A stretch of DNA of 61,569 bases, taken from positions 100,854-162,422 of the forward strand of contig CAJFCJ010000064.1 of assembly GCA_904063045.1 (NCBI GenBank), written 5' to 3'. Numbering within the stretch: position 1 is the stretch's first letter; each line of letters starts with the position of its first letter. The position numbers and the translations under genes were made by a program. The DNA comes from Dimorphilus gyrociliatus. Taxonomy: Eukaryota; Annelida; Polychaeta; Dinophilidae. This document shows, one piece after another, positions 11,401 to 22,575 of the stretch. The notes under the pieces are model-generated. The model was not told where the DNA came from, ran no database searches, and saw only the letters and a program-made list of their open reading frames with translations.

Positions 11401-11775
11401 GTAAGTTGTTAAGAGACTCAGAAAGCTCATTTAATTGTAAAGAAAAATTTTCCAATGTTCTGCCTGGGTAAAATGGAATACGTGATTGTGTGTAAATTTT
11501 TATAGGATATGATTTCACTTAGATACAGTTTCACACCAATTCTATATATATAAAGGCTATTGACTGTTGACTTAAATATTAAGCCTATATTCAAATTTCA
11601 ATATACAATGTATTGATTGAACAGCATGAATATGAGTATCACTTTTTTTTAATATTTATCATAACAGCTGTTGCAGCAAGATAAAAATAACCAGTTTCCA
11701 TTGAAATTATATATTAATATTTTTTTTTGCAGTAGTGATTTGTGTAGTGATGAACCACTCAGCAAGATTTAAAAC

Positions 11776-12000
11776 TCAACAATATAAATCACAAAGCTTA
11801 TAAATTATACTTGCAACAGAAATTATAATTAATATTATTGGAAGTATAATTAACAATTTTTTATTTTTTTTTGTTGGGTTTCTTTGACAACATCCCGTTT
11901 TTGTTGTATTTTCTGTATCATTTGTTGCTGTCATCTGCAAATTAGGTTGGTATATATAATTTTGATGATATTGCTGATGATTTTGATCTGACAAATTCAT
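11776..12000 (-). CDS. Possible small single-pass membrane protein (74 aa)
   Basis: The ATG-initiated frame encodes a Q/N/T-rich N-terminus (NHQQYHQNYIYQPN), an adjacent cysteine pair (GCCQ), a lysine patch (TKKNKK) and then a strong transmembrane helix (LLIILPIILIIISVASII) with a short Cys-containing tail. This is the layout of a small membrane adaptor, or of a first exon. I recognise no family, and AT-rich DNA produces hydrophobic frames by chance, so the call is tentative. A TA microsatellite lies just upstream at 12008-12026. Confidence 0.3.
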   Translation of the reverse strand: MNLSDQNHQQYHQNYIYQPNLQMTATNDTENTTKTGCCQRNPTKKNKKLLIILPIILIIISVASIIYKLCDLYC

Positions 12001-12026
12001 TTGGAAATATATATATATATATATAA

Positions 12027-12662
12027 TATTTTAAATTTTGTAGAGACCTCTAAAACAAAAACCTTTGTGAAAAATATAATCTTTTTCTGCTTTTTACTCT
12101 ATTTTTGATCTGAAATGAAATTAAATTGAAATTCAGCCTACTTGAACAATTTTTCCAGTTGTAAAGAAAGATTTTATACTTCAGCAACGTCATACGAGAA
12201 AACTATAGTTAATTGTATAAATATTTGTTTCAGTACTAAACACAGAGAAATAGAAAGAGAAATTAAAAAACAATTTTTAATGTTACCTTTAACAATATTT
12301 CAGGTTTAATGGTGTTATAGCAGAGAGTTCTATTTACTAACTATGTTAGGCCTAGCAAAAGATTGATTCGAGTTTAAAGAAATAAAGTTATTTGGGTTTA
12401 ATTCTCAATTAGTTTTTTCAATGTTCAAGTTGAGTATTTGCATTGAATATATTCAGTGAATAATACAGATTATATTAGTAAGTAAGCAGAGCAGAGCAAT
12501 AACCTAAAACTTTTAGGTTATGTATAATTTTGTTTGGTTATCACGATAAAAGATTGAATACTCCTCTGTTCATTGTTGTGAATGTTGGCATAAAAAAATT
12601 GTTACATTCTTCAAGAAAGAGTTAAGAAATTATTGCTATCTGAATATCCATTAGATTATATA
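12027..12662. other. Intergenic stretch
   Basis: No feature supported. It separates the possible small membrane gene from a decayed mariner. Confidence 0.3.
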
Positions 12663-13280
12663 TTAGGATCATTCTGAAAGTTTTACCCATTTCCCTGTAA
12701 TTTTAAAATGGTACATTTTAGGCCTATGTTATCATTATTAATAGAAAGTGAATTCATTAATGGACTATCACTAAAAAACTTTCACAATTTGTGATCCCTG
12801 AATGAAAAGTTATTGAGACTTCAGTGGTGGCACAGTATGGATGATTGTATAAAGCAGAGAGTATTTTTCAATCTCTTGCATCACAGCAAGTTATTGCAAT
12901 TGATATTCACAGGAAAACTGAAAGCTTTTTTAGGAAACATGGGTATTCTATTGTGAACCATTGACTAAAAGAGCTTCTTAAGAGTATCATTAAAAGTTTT
13001 CTCCATCATCAAAAAAGGCTAAGACAGGTAAGTGTGCAGACAAACTGATGGCATGGATGTTTTGGGACAGGGAAGGTCTTATTCACCTAGAATTTTTAAA
13101 TTTGCAAGTCAGAATAAATTCAGAGATTTACATCAGCATTTTAAAGAGATTAAAACAAAGAATAAATAGAATCAGTCATGGTAAAGCAGATGTTCAAACA
13201 GGAAAAAGTATAGTTGTTACTTTGCTTTGTTATAATTCTTGGTCAAATTGGTACGGAGAATATTTTAAAGACTATGTATA
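12663..13280 (+). pseudogene. Decayed mariner transposon remnant
   Basis: A mariner-type terminus (TTAGGATCATTCTGAAAGTT) appears at the left. Fragments of transposase follow in broken frames; the longest (13048-13281) begins MAWMFWDREGLIHLEF and continues LKRLKQRINRISHGKA. This is homologous to MCSVFWDYSGLVHIEF and LKRLRKRLHRIRPGK of the intact element at 22.7 kb, but different enough to be another lineage. The DD34D catalytic block and the right TIR are lost. Confidence 0.75.
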
Positions 13281-13437
13281 ATAGAAAATATTGCTATCTC
13301 TCTATGTTCACGCATTGCACAGTATATGCCCTGACAATTGAATATCTGTGTAAAGAAACATTTTAAAAAATTCACTGGTATAATTTGTAAAAATATTCTA
13401 TAATTAATTGTAATGGAACACTAATTACATAATTTGT

Positions 13438-13575
13438 AGATGTGTGGTTGTACTTTGTTGTATTGTAATTGTAGGAATTTCTGCTTCTTCAGAACAGTAT
13501 TCGTCCTTTCCAATCATTTATCAATTTACGAAAGTACTGGTCCAATTAGAACCTTTCAAGTTCGTCCACAAATAG
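13438..13575 (+). repeat. Short dispersed repeat R3, opposite orientation
   Basis: It reads 'TTGTACTTTGTTGTATTG', 'TAATTGTAGGAATTTC', 'CCTTTCCAATCATTTA' and 'AGTACTGGTCCAATTAGAAC', the inverse of the copies at 11125 and 52890 and similar to 54212. Confidence 0.75.
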
Positions 13576-13654
13576 TCTTAACAAATGTAATTTCCGTAGA
13601 AATAATTCAACAAAATACCAGTATTTCATCCAAAGAATATGTATTGAGTAAATG

Positions 13655-13965
13655 AGTTTCTAGTTCTAAACAAGTAAGTTTAAACAACCAGTTAATGGTT
13701 AAAGAACTGAACTGACAAGCTGAGGAAATGCATTTCCTTTTATACATTTTCCAAAGCTTGGGTTCAAGTGGTCAAAGGATTACAAAGTTGAAATCTGATG
13801 GTCTCATAATTGTCATGTAACAAAAATATGAAAGACTGTTATATCACACATATAAAATATAATCCTAAGATTAGGGCCACATGCCAAACATGTGCCACAG
13901 TAAACAGGCCTGCCTCATCAGCATCTGGTGTTTGACCTGCATCTTTTCCATGTTCTTTGTTCCTT
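13655..13965 (+). repeat. Dispersed repeat R4
   Basis: It begins 'TTTCTAGTTCTAAACAAGTA' and shares its first 200 bp with 35282-35490 and its first 60 bp with 18387-18450. Its end (13908-13965, 'CTGCCTCATCAGCATCTG') is shared with 37672-37730. It has no coding capacity and its class is unknown. Confidence 0.65.
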
Positions 13966-14255
13966 TGTTAATTCCCCAAGTAGCCACCATCTGTTACAGT
14001 CAAAGAGTCTATTTCTTACGAAATAGAGTTCTTTCTAAAGTACTAAAAGCTAACTCTACGAAATAAAAGTCTTTCTAAAGTTCCACCACTATAATTGCTA
14101 CGAAATATAAGTATTTCTATAGTTGCACCAGTCTAATTCCTATAAAATAGAAGTCTTTCTAATGTACCCTTATATCTAAGTGCACAGTGGTTATAACTGG
14201 AAAAAAAAAACCATGGTTATTTTCATACTTTTGATATCATAAACAAATTACTGCC
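13966..14255. repeat. Degenerate tandem repeat of about 55 bp
   Basis: The motif 'CGAAATAGAGTTCTTTCTAAAGT' recurs, diverged, near 14018, 14059, 14101 and 14143, always as 'AAAT...AAGT-TTTCTA-AGT' followed by a short A/C-rich spacer. It looks like four decayed tandem units just upstream of the gene at 14256. Confidence 0.5.
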
Positions 14256-15383
14256 ATGTTGAACATTGTCTTACCCATTTTATTTTTACTAGCAAAAGAT
14301 ATAGGCATAGATTATTCTGTGTACAAGAAAATTACAACACCAGAATTGAAGAGTAATCTACCAAACAAGATTTTTGAAGGTGATGGTAATTCAAAAAGTG
14401 AGTGTAAAGATATCTATGCTGATTATAATATCTTCTGTTTAACAACATGGAACACTGAAAATTTAGTATTAGTAAAATTCAACTACAACGATTTTATTAA
14501 AACAAAATTGGACCAAGAATTTAATGAATTTGTAAATGAAAATCTGGAGAATTCAATTGAAATACTGGAAGTAGATTGTACAAACTCTACAGAAAGTTGT
14601 CAAACAGCTTTAAAAGAATCCAGTCTTGAACTAAAATTGAAAGATCAACCAAGATTAATTGGGCAATATCCAACAACTTGCGAAATAAGCGTAGAAAGAT
14701 GGCTTCGAACAATTGAATATTATTGGCAAAGTTATTTTTGTATTGAGAATGTAAATGGTTTCCACAATTTTCGTCATGAAACTGACCAAAAGTTATTACT
14801 TATCTTGGATAATCAAACAAATGGACTAGCAATGGATGTAGATGGTTTTAAATCAGAAACAAAATTTTCAATTTTAAAGGCTGACAGTGAAATTGTAAAG
14901 AATTATTTACCAATTGAGAAGAATGTAGTCCATGAAATTGAATATACAAATACGCCATATTTTATATTTACTGATTTTCAGTGGAGAATATGTCTGTACA
15001 ATTTATTTTTCCTATATCTATTGTTTAGTGGAAATTTTTATAACATCAAAAGTATATTAAATTACATTCCTTTTTGTTTACTCTTTCTTTTAACTATTCT
15101 AGATTGGTATAAGATGAACCATTGTAGACTGATATATATAAGATTTCTATTTCACAATTATTGCCTTCCAAACTTCTCTTACAGTCTTCTTCTAAATAAC
15201 TTCCTTTACATTGGTCATATTGTTCCTGATAATAAATGGAAACATTTGTTTTGTTTTGTCATAAATATGTATTTAATGTATCATTATTTTTGGCTTAATG
15301 CATATTTCATGTGTCTTTCTGGACTAATTTCAAAATTATCAAAACGTTATTTGATGCCATTTTACAGAAGATACAATTCATAA
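14256..15383 (+). CDS. Secretin/adhesion-class GPCR-like protein, truncated after TM3
   Basis: The 375-codon frame opens with a signal-like segment (MLNIVLPILFLLA), then about 230 residues of hydrophilic ectodomain with paired cysteines (SECKDIY, NIFCLTTWN, CTNSTESC, TTCEIS, YFCIEN). Hydrophobic segments follow. The stretch from about residue 290 resembles TM2 of family B GPCRs (FHNYCLPNFSYSLLLNNFLY) and TM3 (CFVINMYLMYHYFWLNAYF), where family members have Cys and HY..L..F.W. The frame stops 20 residues later, without TM4-TM7. The T-rich region 14990-15110 could hide one or two tiny introns, so internal structure is uncertain. It is a truncated gene, or a gene whose remaining exons are lost. 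Confidence 0.5.
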   Translation: MLNIVLPILFLLAKDIGIDYSVYKKITTPELKSNLPNKIFEGDGNSKSECKDIYADYNIFCLTTWNTENLVLVKFNYNDFIKTKLDQEFNEFVNENLENSIEILEVDCTNSTESCQTALKESSLELKLKDQPRLIGQYPTTCEISVERWLRTIEYYWQSYFCIENVNGFHNFRHETDQKLLLILDNQTNGLAMDVDGFKSETKFSILKADSEIVKNYLPIEKNVVHEIEYTNTPYFIFTDFQWRICLYNLFFLYLLFSGNFYNIKSILNYIPFCLLFLLTILDWYKMNHCRLIYIRFLFHNYCLPNFSYSLLLNNFLYIGHIVPDNKWKHLFCFVINMYLMYHYFWLNAYFMCLSGLISKLSKRYLMPFYRRYNS

Positions 15384-15989
15384 TTTTTTTCTATCTGCAT
15401 GAATTACAGTTTAGGTTTAACTATAGAGCAATTGCATCTGCATTTATATTAATATATCTATGAGGTTTTTCACTGCAAACTATGATTTTTAATTTCAATA
15501 CCATAATAATATTTTAGGTGTTCAGAACAAATTTTTAGAAATGTTGGCAAGACACTCTAAAAATTTTTAAAGCATGTTTATTTGGACATTCTGAAATGGC
15601 CAATAGAAGGGAAAAGATGTTTTACAACTTTTTGATTAAATAAATATTTCTTCAAACATCTTGAACATTTTTTATATTATTAATACTGTTAGCTTAACAT
15701 TGCACAATATAAAGCTGAGTATATATAAAAAATTTTGTGGTTTTACATTTGAAAATCAATTACATTCAACTTTTAATCCATATTTTCAAATTAATTCAAA
15801 TTCAAAAAAAATGGTAAAAGTAAAATTTTAATTAAAAATTTCTTTTTCTAATTCGAAAAAATTTAACATTTCAGATAAACAATTGTCTTTGATTATAGCA
15901 AGAGAAATTGAAAATTCATATAGCTATCTCATTTCTCCAATTTACAATAATACAAAGAAAGGAAACAAATATCTACAATTGGAAACTTA

Positions 15990-16740
15990 AAATTTTATGG
16001 AATTTACAATCAATCAACAATTTTCCTCTCTCCTATATGATCCAACTTCTGTATTGTTTACATTCTATAAAACTCAACTAGAGTACTATGCTTTAAAATT
16101 ATTTACATTTCGGCCAAAATTGGATTATTACTCAATTTGGAATGTAGATAATTTGAAATTTAAAAGGGGAGGTATTACTGCCTCTTTAAGTTTAAACTTG
16201 AAGATTATAAATGAACAAATTGAATCAAAGATAATTTTACAAGATATTCAAAAATTTATTTTGTTTTTTCATTTTTTTAAGATGAAATTTAAATTATTGA
16301 AATTTAGTGGTGAACCTGTAATTGACTTTTACCATCATGTAAATCATTGAAAAATGTTTCATTTCCACTCTGTTCAATTGAAGGTCTATGCAAAGTATTA
16401 GGAGATTTATTAAAGCCTTGCTTTGAAATAGAAACAATTGATTTTTATGAATATCACAGAAGCAAAAATCAATTGGATTATTTTTGCAATGAACTTTCAA
16501 AATCATCAAAAACCTTGAAATATAAAACAGAGAATAAATTGATTATTTTGGAACTTTGCTGAAAAACTGTTCAGAAATTAAAAGAGTTGATTTAAATAAT
16601 ACCATGAACGAGATAGAAGATTTCGTTTCTGTAATCTGTCAACATCAGTTACCAATATTTACAATACATATTTAACACAGTCAACTTTTTCTACTTTAAT
16701 AAAAGAAATAAATTAAATATCTCAGTGTGAATTGAAAAAT
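15990..16740 (+). pseudogene. LRR gene remnant
   Basis: Broken frames encode LRR-like pieces: MKFKLLKFSGEPVIDFYHHV, LLKPCFEIETIDFYEYH, FCNELSKSSKTLKY and, after a frame change, LLKNCSEIKRVDLNNTM. The 'LL..C.EIE.IDL' core matches LLKKCTQIETINL in the 27.4-28.3 kb array. Stops and shifts separate the pieces. No other domain is preserved. Confidence 0.6.
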
Positions 16741-17026
16741 TTCAATGTCATTTTGGGAGATGGTTCACAAAGATTGCATATGTGCTGAGTTGAATCTTTA
16801 AAAATCAGCAGATTAAATATACATACAGACAAAAATTTTTGTATGATACATATTTTTGGCCTTTTTATTTACTAATTTTACCCTTTTAACTAATTAAAAT
16901 AGCTATGATTTTTAAATGAAACCATTGGAAATTCATCACAGTTTCATCATGAGACAACAAAAAAATTTGTTAAGTGAAAATGGACACACATTTGTACACT
17001 ACCTTTTCGTTTATATACTCTTTTAA

Positions 17027-17125
17027 AGGGTTGATAGTTCACAAATTTCAATGCTCATAAAAACAAAAGTAGCATTTGAAGACAAAGAAAAGTTGTAAAT
17101 ATGCTCATGTTTTTATTGTTTTTTT
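17027..17125 (+). repeat. Dispersed repeat R5, copy 1
   Basis: About 100 bp around 'GGGTTGATAGTTCACAAATT' matches 18472-18573 in direct orientation with a handful of changes. The flanking sequences are unrelated. Class unknown. Confidence 0.75.
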
Positions 17126-18000
17126 CTTTTCTAAATAATAGAAGAATGTTGATAATTGTGGAAGGTCTGAACAAAATTCAATAGAATGGTAGTGGTAGTA
17201 CATTTCATCCTCTTTTTTTTTACAATCATTAATTTCACTGCAGATATCACTACTTACTGGGATAAAAATTGTTTGTTTGATCTTTGTATTTAATATAATC
17301 TTAGGCCTAAAATTTCCTTATTGATGAATAGTAATTTTAGTGGGAGTGAGGAATTACTTCCTGAAGTTGATGTCAGAAATAAAGAAGTGCACAAATTTAC
17401 AAATTAGGAGAAATTATGAGAGAGAATTGAAAACATTGTCAAGAGAAAGGAAGAGATGAAAAAGCTGCAAGAGTCTCTGTCTTACAGAGCAATTGGAATT
17501 CAACAGGCTTAGGCAACAGCTACATATATGTAACTTGGTTTTAGTTATGTACTTAAATTATGTCAATCTATGCTAGGTTAGATACTATTATTATTATGAT
17601 TATCAATATTGTCATTTAGTTTTTGACCTGTTATAACCACACTTTTCTTAAATCCATGGTTAGTGGTTATATTGAATAAAATCAATTTGCATTGCAATAA
17701 GAATATATAAAAAATAATTTTTTTAACATTTACAATATAATTACTCAATCAATTATTACAATGATTTGTCTTAACTACATGCCAATATTTACATTATTAT
17801 TTCACTAGTTATTATAATGCTGCATTGTTATCTTTTTTATAAACTTTATTCAGATGTCAATTGAAAACCATTACCCAGCTGACAAACATAATCTATTAGG
17901 TTCTCAGACATATTCAACAAATGAATAAGGAGGAGTTTTCAGCAAATCTGACCTGTAGATTTACATCAAGAAATAGCTGATAAGGACAGTCTTTGATGTA
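17126..18000. other. Intergenic stretch
   Basis: AT-rich with no supported gene. A purine-rich segment near 17400-17510 has frames broken by stops. Confidence 0.3.
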
Positions 18001-18004
18001 ACCA

Positions 18005-18171
18005 ACAGCCAAATACCTATATCTGTCAACCTAACCCTAACCCTTACTCCTAACCCTTAGATGGGACACTCCTAAGTACAAATCAGTTGCTGTCTTCTTC
18101 TTCCTAATCATTTCTCAATCCAAAATCTTGTCTTGAAATTTACCATTTGTGGACATTTTCTATCAACCCTC
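18005..18171 (+). mobile_element. MITE copy, left end truncated
   Basis: It carries the family interior ('CCTAACCCTAACCCTTACTC', 'TTAGATGGGACACTCCTAAG') and a diverged right end (GTGGACATTTTCTATCAACC). The left terminal repeat is missing. Confidence 0.7.
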
Positions 18172-18386
18172 TTTTGTATATTTTTAAACTATGCAACAAA
18201 TTTGAATACAAAAAGGTAGTGTAAAATATAAAAAGAATTTTTGTTGATTTATGCCAGACAGTTTCACTTTAACCTAACCCCAAGTATAAAAAGATGACTA
18301 TCTTAATTTTTCCCTAAATTCAAAGTAAGAAAAACAACATATATTGTAAAATTCTTTATGATTTCTTTTAACATATCTGCCAGAGC

Positions 18387-18450
18387 TTCTAGTTCTAAAC
18401 AAGCATGTTTAAACAACTAGCTGCTGGTTAGAAAAGTGAACTATCAACTG
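18387..18450 (+). repeat. Dispersed repeat R4, short copy
   Basis: 'TTCTAGTTCTAAACAAGCAT' and the following 40 bp match the start of the repeats at 13655 and 35282. Confidence 0.55.
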
Positions 18451-18471
18451 TTAATTTTGTAGAATTTAAAT

Positions 18472-18573
18472 ACCCTTTAAGGGGTTGATAGTTGACAAAT
18501 TTCAATGTTCACAAAAACAAAAGTAACATTTTAAGACAAAGAAAAGTTGTAAATACAGTCATGTTTTTATTGT
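18472..18573 (+). repeat. Dispersed repeat R5, copy 2
   Basis: Direct copy of 17027-17125 ('GGGTTGATAGTTGACAAATT' onward). Confidence 0.75.
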
Positions 18574-19039
18574 ATTAATTGATTCAGTGAATAAATGTAG
18601 GATGAGTTATATGCAGAGGAAGCATATCTGATTAATGCATATAATGAACAGTATTGTGTAATCTTTTTGTTTATGTCAATAGTTTAGACAGTCTGGTAAA
18701 TTGAACTCTTTTCAGTTTTTTCTTCCAAATAAAGTAAATAAAGAATTCAATTCCAATCAAGAGTATAACTGGCAGTGTCTATAAATATTTTGAGAGGTTA
18801 TATAGTGATACTCTGTGGATAATTTAATAGAATTTATTGCCACTCACTGCATATGCACTGCCCTATGTGAAACAAGGTCAATACTGCTTACTTCTATCAG
18901 TGTTATCTGCATAGGACAGTATTGGTTCAAAACTACCTATCTATTATAGAATAAAGTTGACAATTGTATGTGTACAGAATCAGTATTGAATAGTCACATG
19001 ACCAATTATTTGGTTTCCACAATTTATTTTCCATCCAAT

Positions 19040-19781
19040 GTCTTTTGAAGTATTCTAAGAGATCCAAGAACTTATTTTTTTTCAAAAAGCTCTTTCTTTA
19101 AGCTGTCAAATGTTGGTTGAATAATATGTGGTGGCAAAAACGGGAGTGCCATCAATTGTCTGAAATCTTTCCAGTCATCTCCTTTTTCTTTATATTTCTT
19201 CACATAGTGAAGAGCCTTTTCAATAATTCAAGTTACTCAATGTCCAATATGTTTTATATGAATATATCTTACCTGTAATTTCCTATATACTGCTTGTGTG
19301 AAATGAAACACACAACCTTGAAACTCAGTAGTGGGGTATATTTTTAATAATGCTTTCCATAGTCCTTTCTCAAAGTCCATTGTAATTCTTTTGGGATGCT
19401 CATCATTTATCAGACTGTTGATATGCTGCAAACACAATTATATTTCATCAAAATTCCTGTAGAGAAAATAAGAAATATTCACCTGAAATGCTTGTGTATA
19501 TGCTTTGGTATGCTTTGAAGTTAAGAAAATGAAAACAAGAGGTACTTGTTTCATTTCACCACTCTTTTTAACAAAAATATTTTCTTTTGTTACATGTTGT
19601 GCAAACTGGTATGCTAGGTGTTTCTGTGTCAATATGTTAACAAAATATAGTTATCTAAAACATAATTAAATACTAATATACCTATACATTTTTTATGGAT
19701 AAGATTCTCACAAAGGCAGCATTTCAAATATTTTTGCCTTCCATAAATTTTTGAATCACAATTATTACATTTCAAAGCCAT
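19040..19781 (-). pseudogene. MULE transposase gene remnant with N-terminal zinc finger
   Basis: At the upstream end (19682-19781) an ATG-started exon encodes a Cys/His module (CNNC, CCLCENLIHKKC) like a small PHD/RING-type finger. Downstream come MULE-type transposase pieces: 19483-19623 (FLTSKHTKAYTQAFQ), then DEHPKRITMDFE and GCVFHFTQAVYRKLQ, the conserved D-E and C..FH..QA motifs of Mutator-like transposases. Then, after another break, LMALPFLPPHIIQPTFD. Exon edges look GT-AG in places, but phases do not all join and the first catalytic Asp region is absent. It is a domesticated or decaying copy; I favour decay. Confidence 0.7.
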
Positions 19782-20056
19782 GTTATAAAATCAGAACAAA
19801 TTCACTTGACTATTAAAAATAATTGTCAGTTATCAATCAATGTCCTTTCCAAATATTCAAAATGGCTGAAATTTTATTTATGACAAAAACTGAAATTATT
19901 TGCTATTAAAGAAAACATATTAAATTGAAAAATCTGCTTAACAGTATTTAGAAATTTACCTCTGTGAAATATATTAAGAAGCACTGTGTCCAAAATTAAT
20001 TTAGGAAATATAACTGACTTTTTCAAGTATATGCCTTCCAAAGTGAAAGTTTGTTT

Positions 20057-20778
20057 CTACCACTTCCTAACACTTTGAGCAAAGTGTGGATCTCCTGTTG
20101 CAGATACCCATGGTGAAGGAGCACCAACTGCAAAATAAACTGGAATGTCAGTATTGAATGTCTTTCCACCAGACATGCAGTTTGAAACCATGAGAAGAGA
20201 TTCCTGAGAACCAGTTTTAGTAACTGTAATTATCATGTCATCATTTCCAATATGAGTTGATCCAACATAATTTGTTGTAGCTATTGCAGAGTCTGGTTGA
20301 GTTAAGCTGAGATTAAGAAAAATAATCATATAGATGATGATGAATAATTTAATTTCACTGAACTAATTACCTGCAAATACCATCCTCCTCATCACCAACT
20401 ATTTTAACTGTAGTTGGTGAGGATTGCTCACTTGATACATGAATTTCAACCCCATATTTTAAAGGTAGACTACTAGCACCATAAGCTAATGAAACATTGG
20501 AATTTTTTAATAAACATTTTGAAGATAGTTTATAGTATTACATACTCTCAACTGCATAAACATATGTTCTTAATTCAAAACTAATTGATGACCCTGGACC
20601 AGTACAGGTGAAAGAAAAAATTAAATGTTAATGTACAAAAACACCTGCATTCAGGAGTTCCAATCGGGTTCTTATAATAAACAAAATAAAATTGATAATC
20701 TTCCAACATTATAGCTGGAACTTGAACTGATACAGAAATTGGTTGTGAATGAACCACAAAAACTGTTGAATATTGCAT
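20057..20778 (-). CDS. GDPHF-domain secreted protein relative, short
   Basis: Four exons join in frame: 20645-20778, 20546-20580, 20371-20485 and 20057-20306. They yield an open product that ends SATGDPHFAQSVRKW. The GDPHF motif is the start of the ITIH C-terminal/vWD-like domain in the 40.7-kb gene (FGDPHFEQK), and here the protein stops about 9 residues past it, so the domain itself is missing. The upstream part has repeated beta-strand-like stretches (VSVQVPAIML, KYGVEIHVSS, MIITVTKTGSQ). The first exon is uncertain: ATG 20778 begins MQYSTVF, but an alternative start at 20869 does not join in phase. It could be a truncated paralogue or a pseudogene. Confidence 0.5.
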
Positions 20779-20879
20779 ATTTTAAAAAGTTTAAAAACTT
20801 TTTATTCAACTTTAGAATATTATTTACTTGACTATTTTCGAAAAAGTTTTTGTTGTTAAAAACAGCCATGTGTGAGATA

Positions 20880-21056
20880 TTTCAAGGTTAGACTTCAGCG
20901 TGGGAAAATGTCTAAGAGAAATAAGAAAACTATTGATATATACTAGGGTGGGTTCCATCTAAGAGTTAAGGGCATTCAAAAAGGTTAGGTAAACAAATAG
21001 GACTAGGTTAAGCTTAGGCTAAAATTATAGATTTATGAAAATTTTCCACCACATCT
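20880..21056 (-). mobile_element. MITE copy, degenerate
   Basis: Interior blocks (GGGTTCCATCTAAGAGTTAA, TTCAAAAAGGTTAGG) and the right end (TTTTCCACCACATCT) match the sub-family at 32553 and 39940. The left end is weak. Confidence 0.65.
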
Positions 21057-22187
21057 GAAGTGTTCACTACATTAAAATTTTTCTAGTCATTTTCTTTTCT
21101 AATCATTGAAAGAAGGATTAGTAGTGAACAAATGATTCAGATATTTTGAAAGATGCTAAAGATGCCCAGTTTGTAAAAAGTGATAGGTGTGTCTGAATGT
21201 ATAAATAATAATGTTAGATAAATGCTGGACAAATGTTGCCTAGACATAACTTCTGTAGGACAAAATATCCATTGGACAAACTATTAACAATATATGTTAG
21301 ATATAGGTTAGGATTTAGGTTTGGTTGGGTTGGTTTGGGGCCACACACAAAACACTTCTAGGTCAGGTCTTGATGATTGTATTTTGTAGGAAATGGTTAG
21401 TACTATCTTTTCCTTTGTTATTGTGGAATGTAACCTTCTTTATCCTTGTTAGGTTAGGGTTCTACTTGAAGGTTATGTAACAATTGTAGTAGGTAAAGGT
21501 TAGGTGGTAAAGTTTTATCTTATCTTGTAGTCTCTTGACCTTAAATTCTTCCAAGAAGTTAATATTTTTGTAAGTTAAAAATGTTTATTTTATTAAAAAA
21601 AAATTTACAATGTTTCGGCTTTTACTAGCCTTCACCAGGTAAAAATGGGAAAAGATTACAGATTTTGGCTTTTATACATGAAATTTATGTTGGTGGTGCC
21701 ATCTATTGTGAAATATTATGGCGGCATCTGTTTAATGCAAATATAGATGTTGAAATATGTTATGTAAGACATATATTTTTCATTTTTGCAAAAAACTACT
21801 TAGTGTTAGATTTAGTTTGTTATTATTTACACATTTAAATGTTGTTCAATTTCTTTCTTTTTTCAGGAAGTGTATCCTCATTGTACACTTATGAACTATA
21901 GTTTATAGATATTGTAACCCTAACCTAACCCTAATACTTACTATAAGGTAGAAGTGTTGAAGTAGATGTTGCCTCTGGGGTAGATGGTACCCAACTGCCA
22001 GAATCAACCCCGTTTTAGGCAAAGGATAACATGTTACATAATCAAACATGTTGACAACAACAACAACAAATATTTATTTACATAAATATGATGTAACAAT
22101 TGACCCTTGTTGTTGACAGCTAAGGTGCAAAACAACTGATAAGAAATTGTATAAAAGCAGGGTGTAGGTAGTAACAGGCATTCAGTC
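21057..22187. other. Repeat-rich intergenic stretch
   Basis: The segment 21300-21560 is a diverged G/T-rich 'GGTTAGG' tract on the plus strand. Around 21608-21640 the phrase 'TTTCGGCTTTTACTAGCCTT' followed by 'CACCAGG' resembles a terminal motif often seen in Penelope-like elements; that is a recollection, not a test. A short CAACAA run occurs at 22056-22069. No gene is supported. Confidence 0.3.
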
Positions 22188-22575
22188 ATGAATCAACCCT
22201 CTTTAGTGAACCGGTCTAGTATTACTTTAGAATACAGTTATATTATTCTTACGTTTTGGTTCTATATTCATCCTCCCTCAATTCTTCACTTCTCTTCCAA
22301 GTGGCTTACTCCTAATTCTGTTCTATTTGGACCAGTACTTAACTACAACCGCAGCAGGAAAGTACACTCATTCTCATCATTCAGGTCAATTACCAGGTTT
22401 GGGTTGGAAGATTGTACTGTTGTTAATGTTGGTGAATTGAATCTCTTCTTCACAAATAGTCTTAATAAATGTAATTTCAATTATTAAGTATTTTATTCCT
22501 CCTCACCATTCCTCAATCTACAAAAATTTTATTACAACCTTTTTCAACTAGTTCCAAATAAACTCACCATATGTA

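Noticed and set aside
13881-14066. Cys-rich hydrophobic 61-codon frame
   Set aside because: It lies in dispersed repeat R4 and a degenerate tandem repeat.
22188-22487. 99-codon plus-strand frame
   Set aside because: It overlaps an end of repeat R3 (GGACCAGTACTT) and has no domain or splice context.
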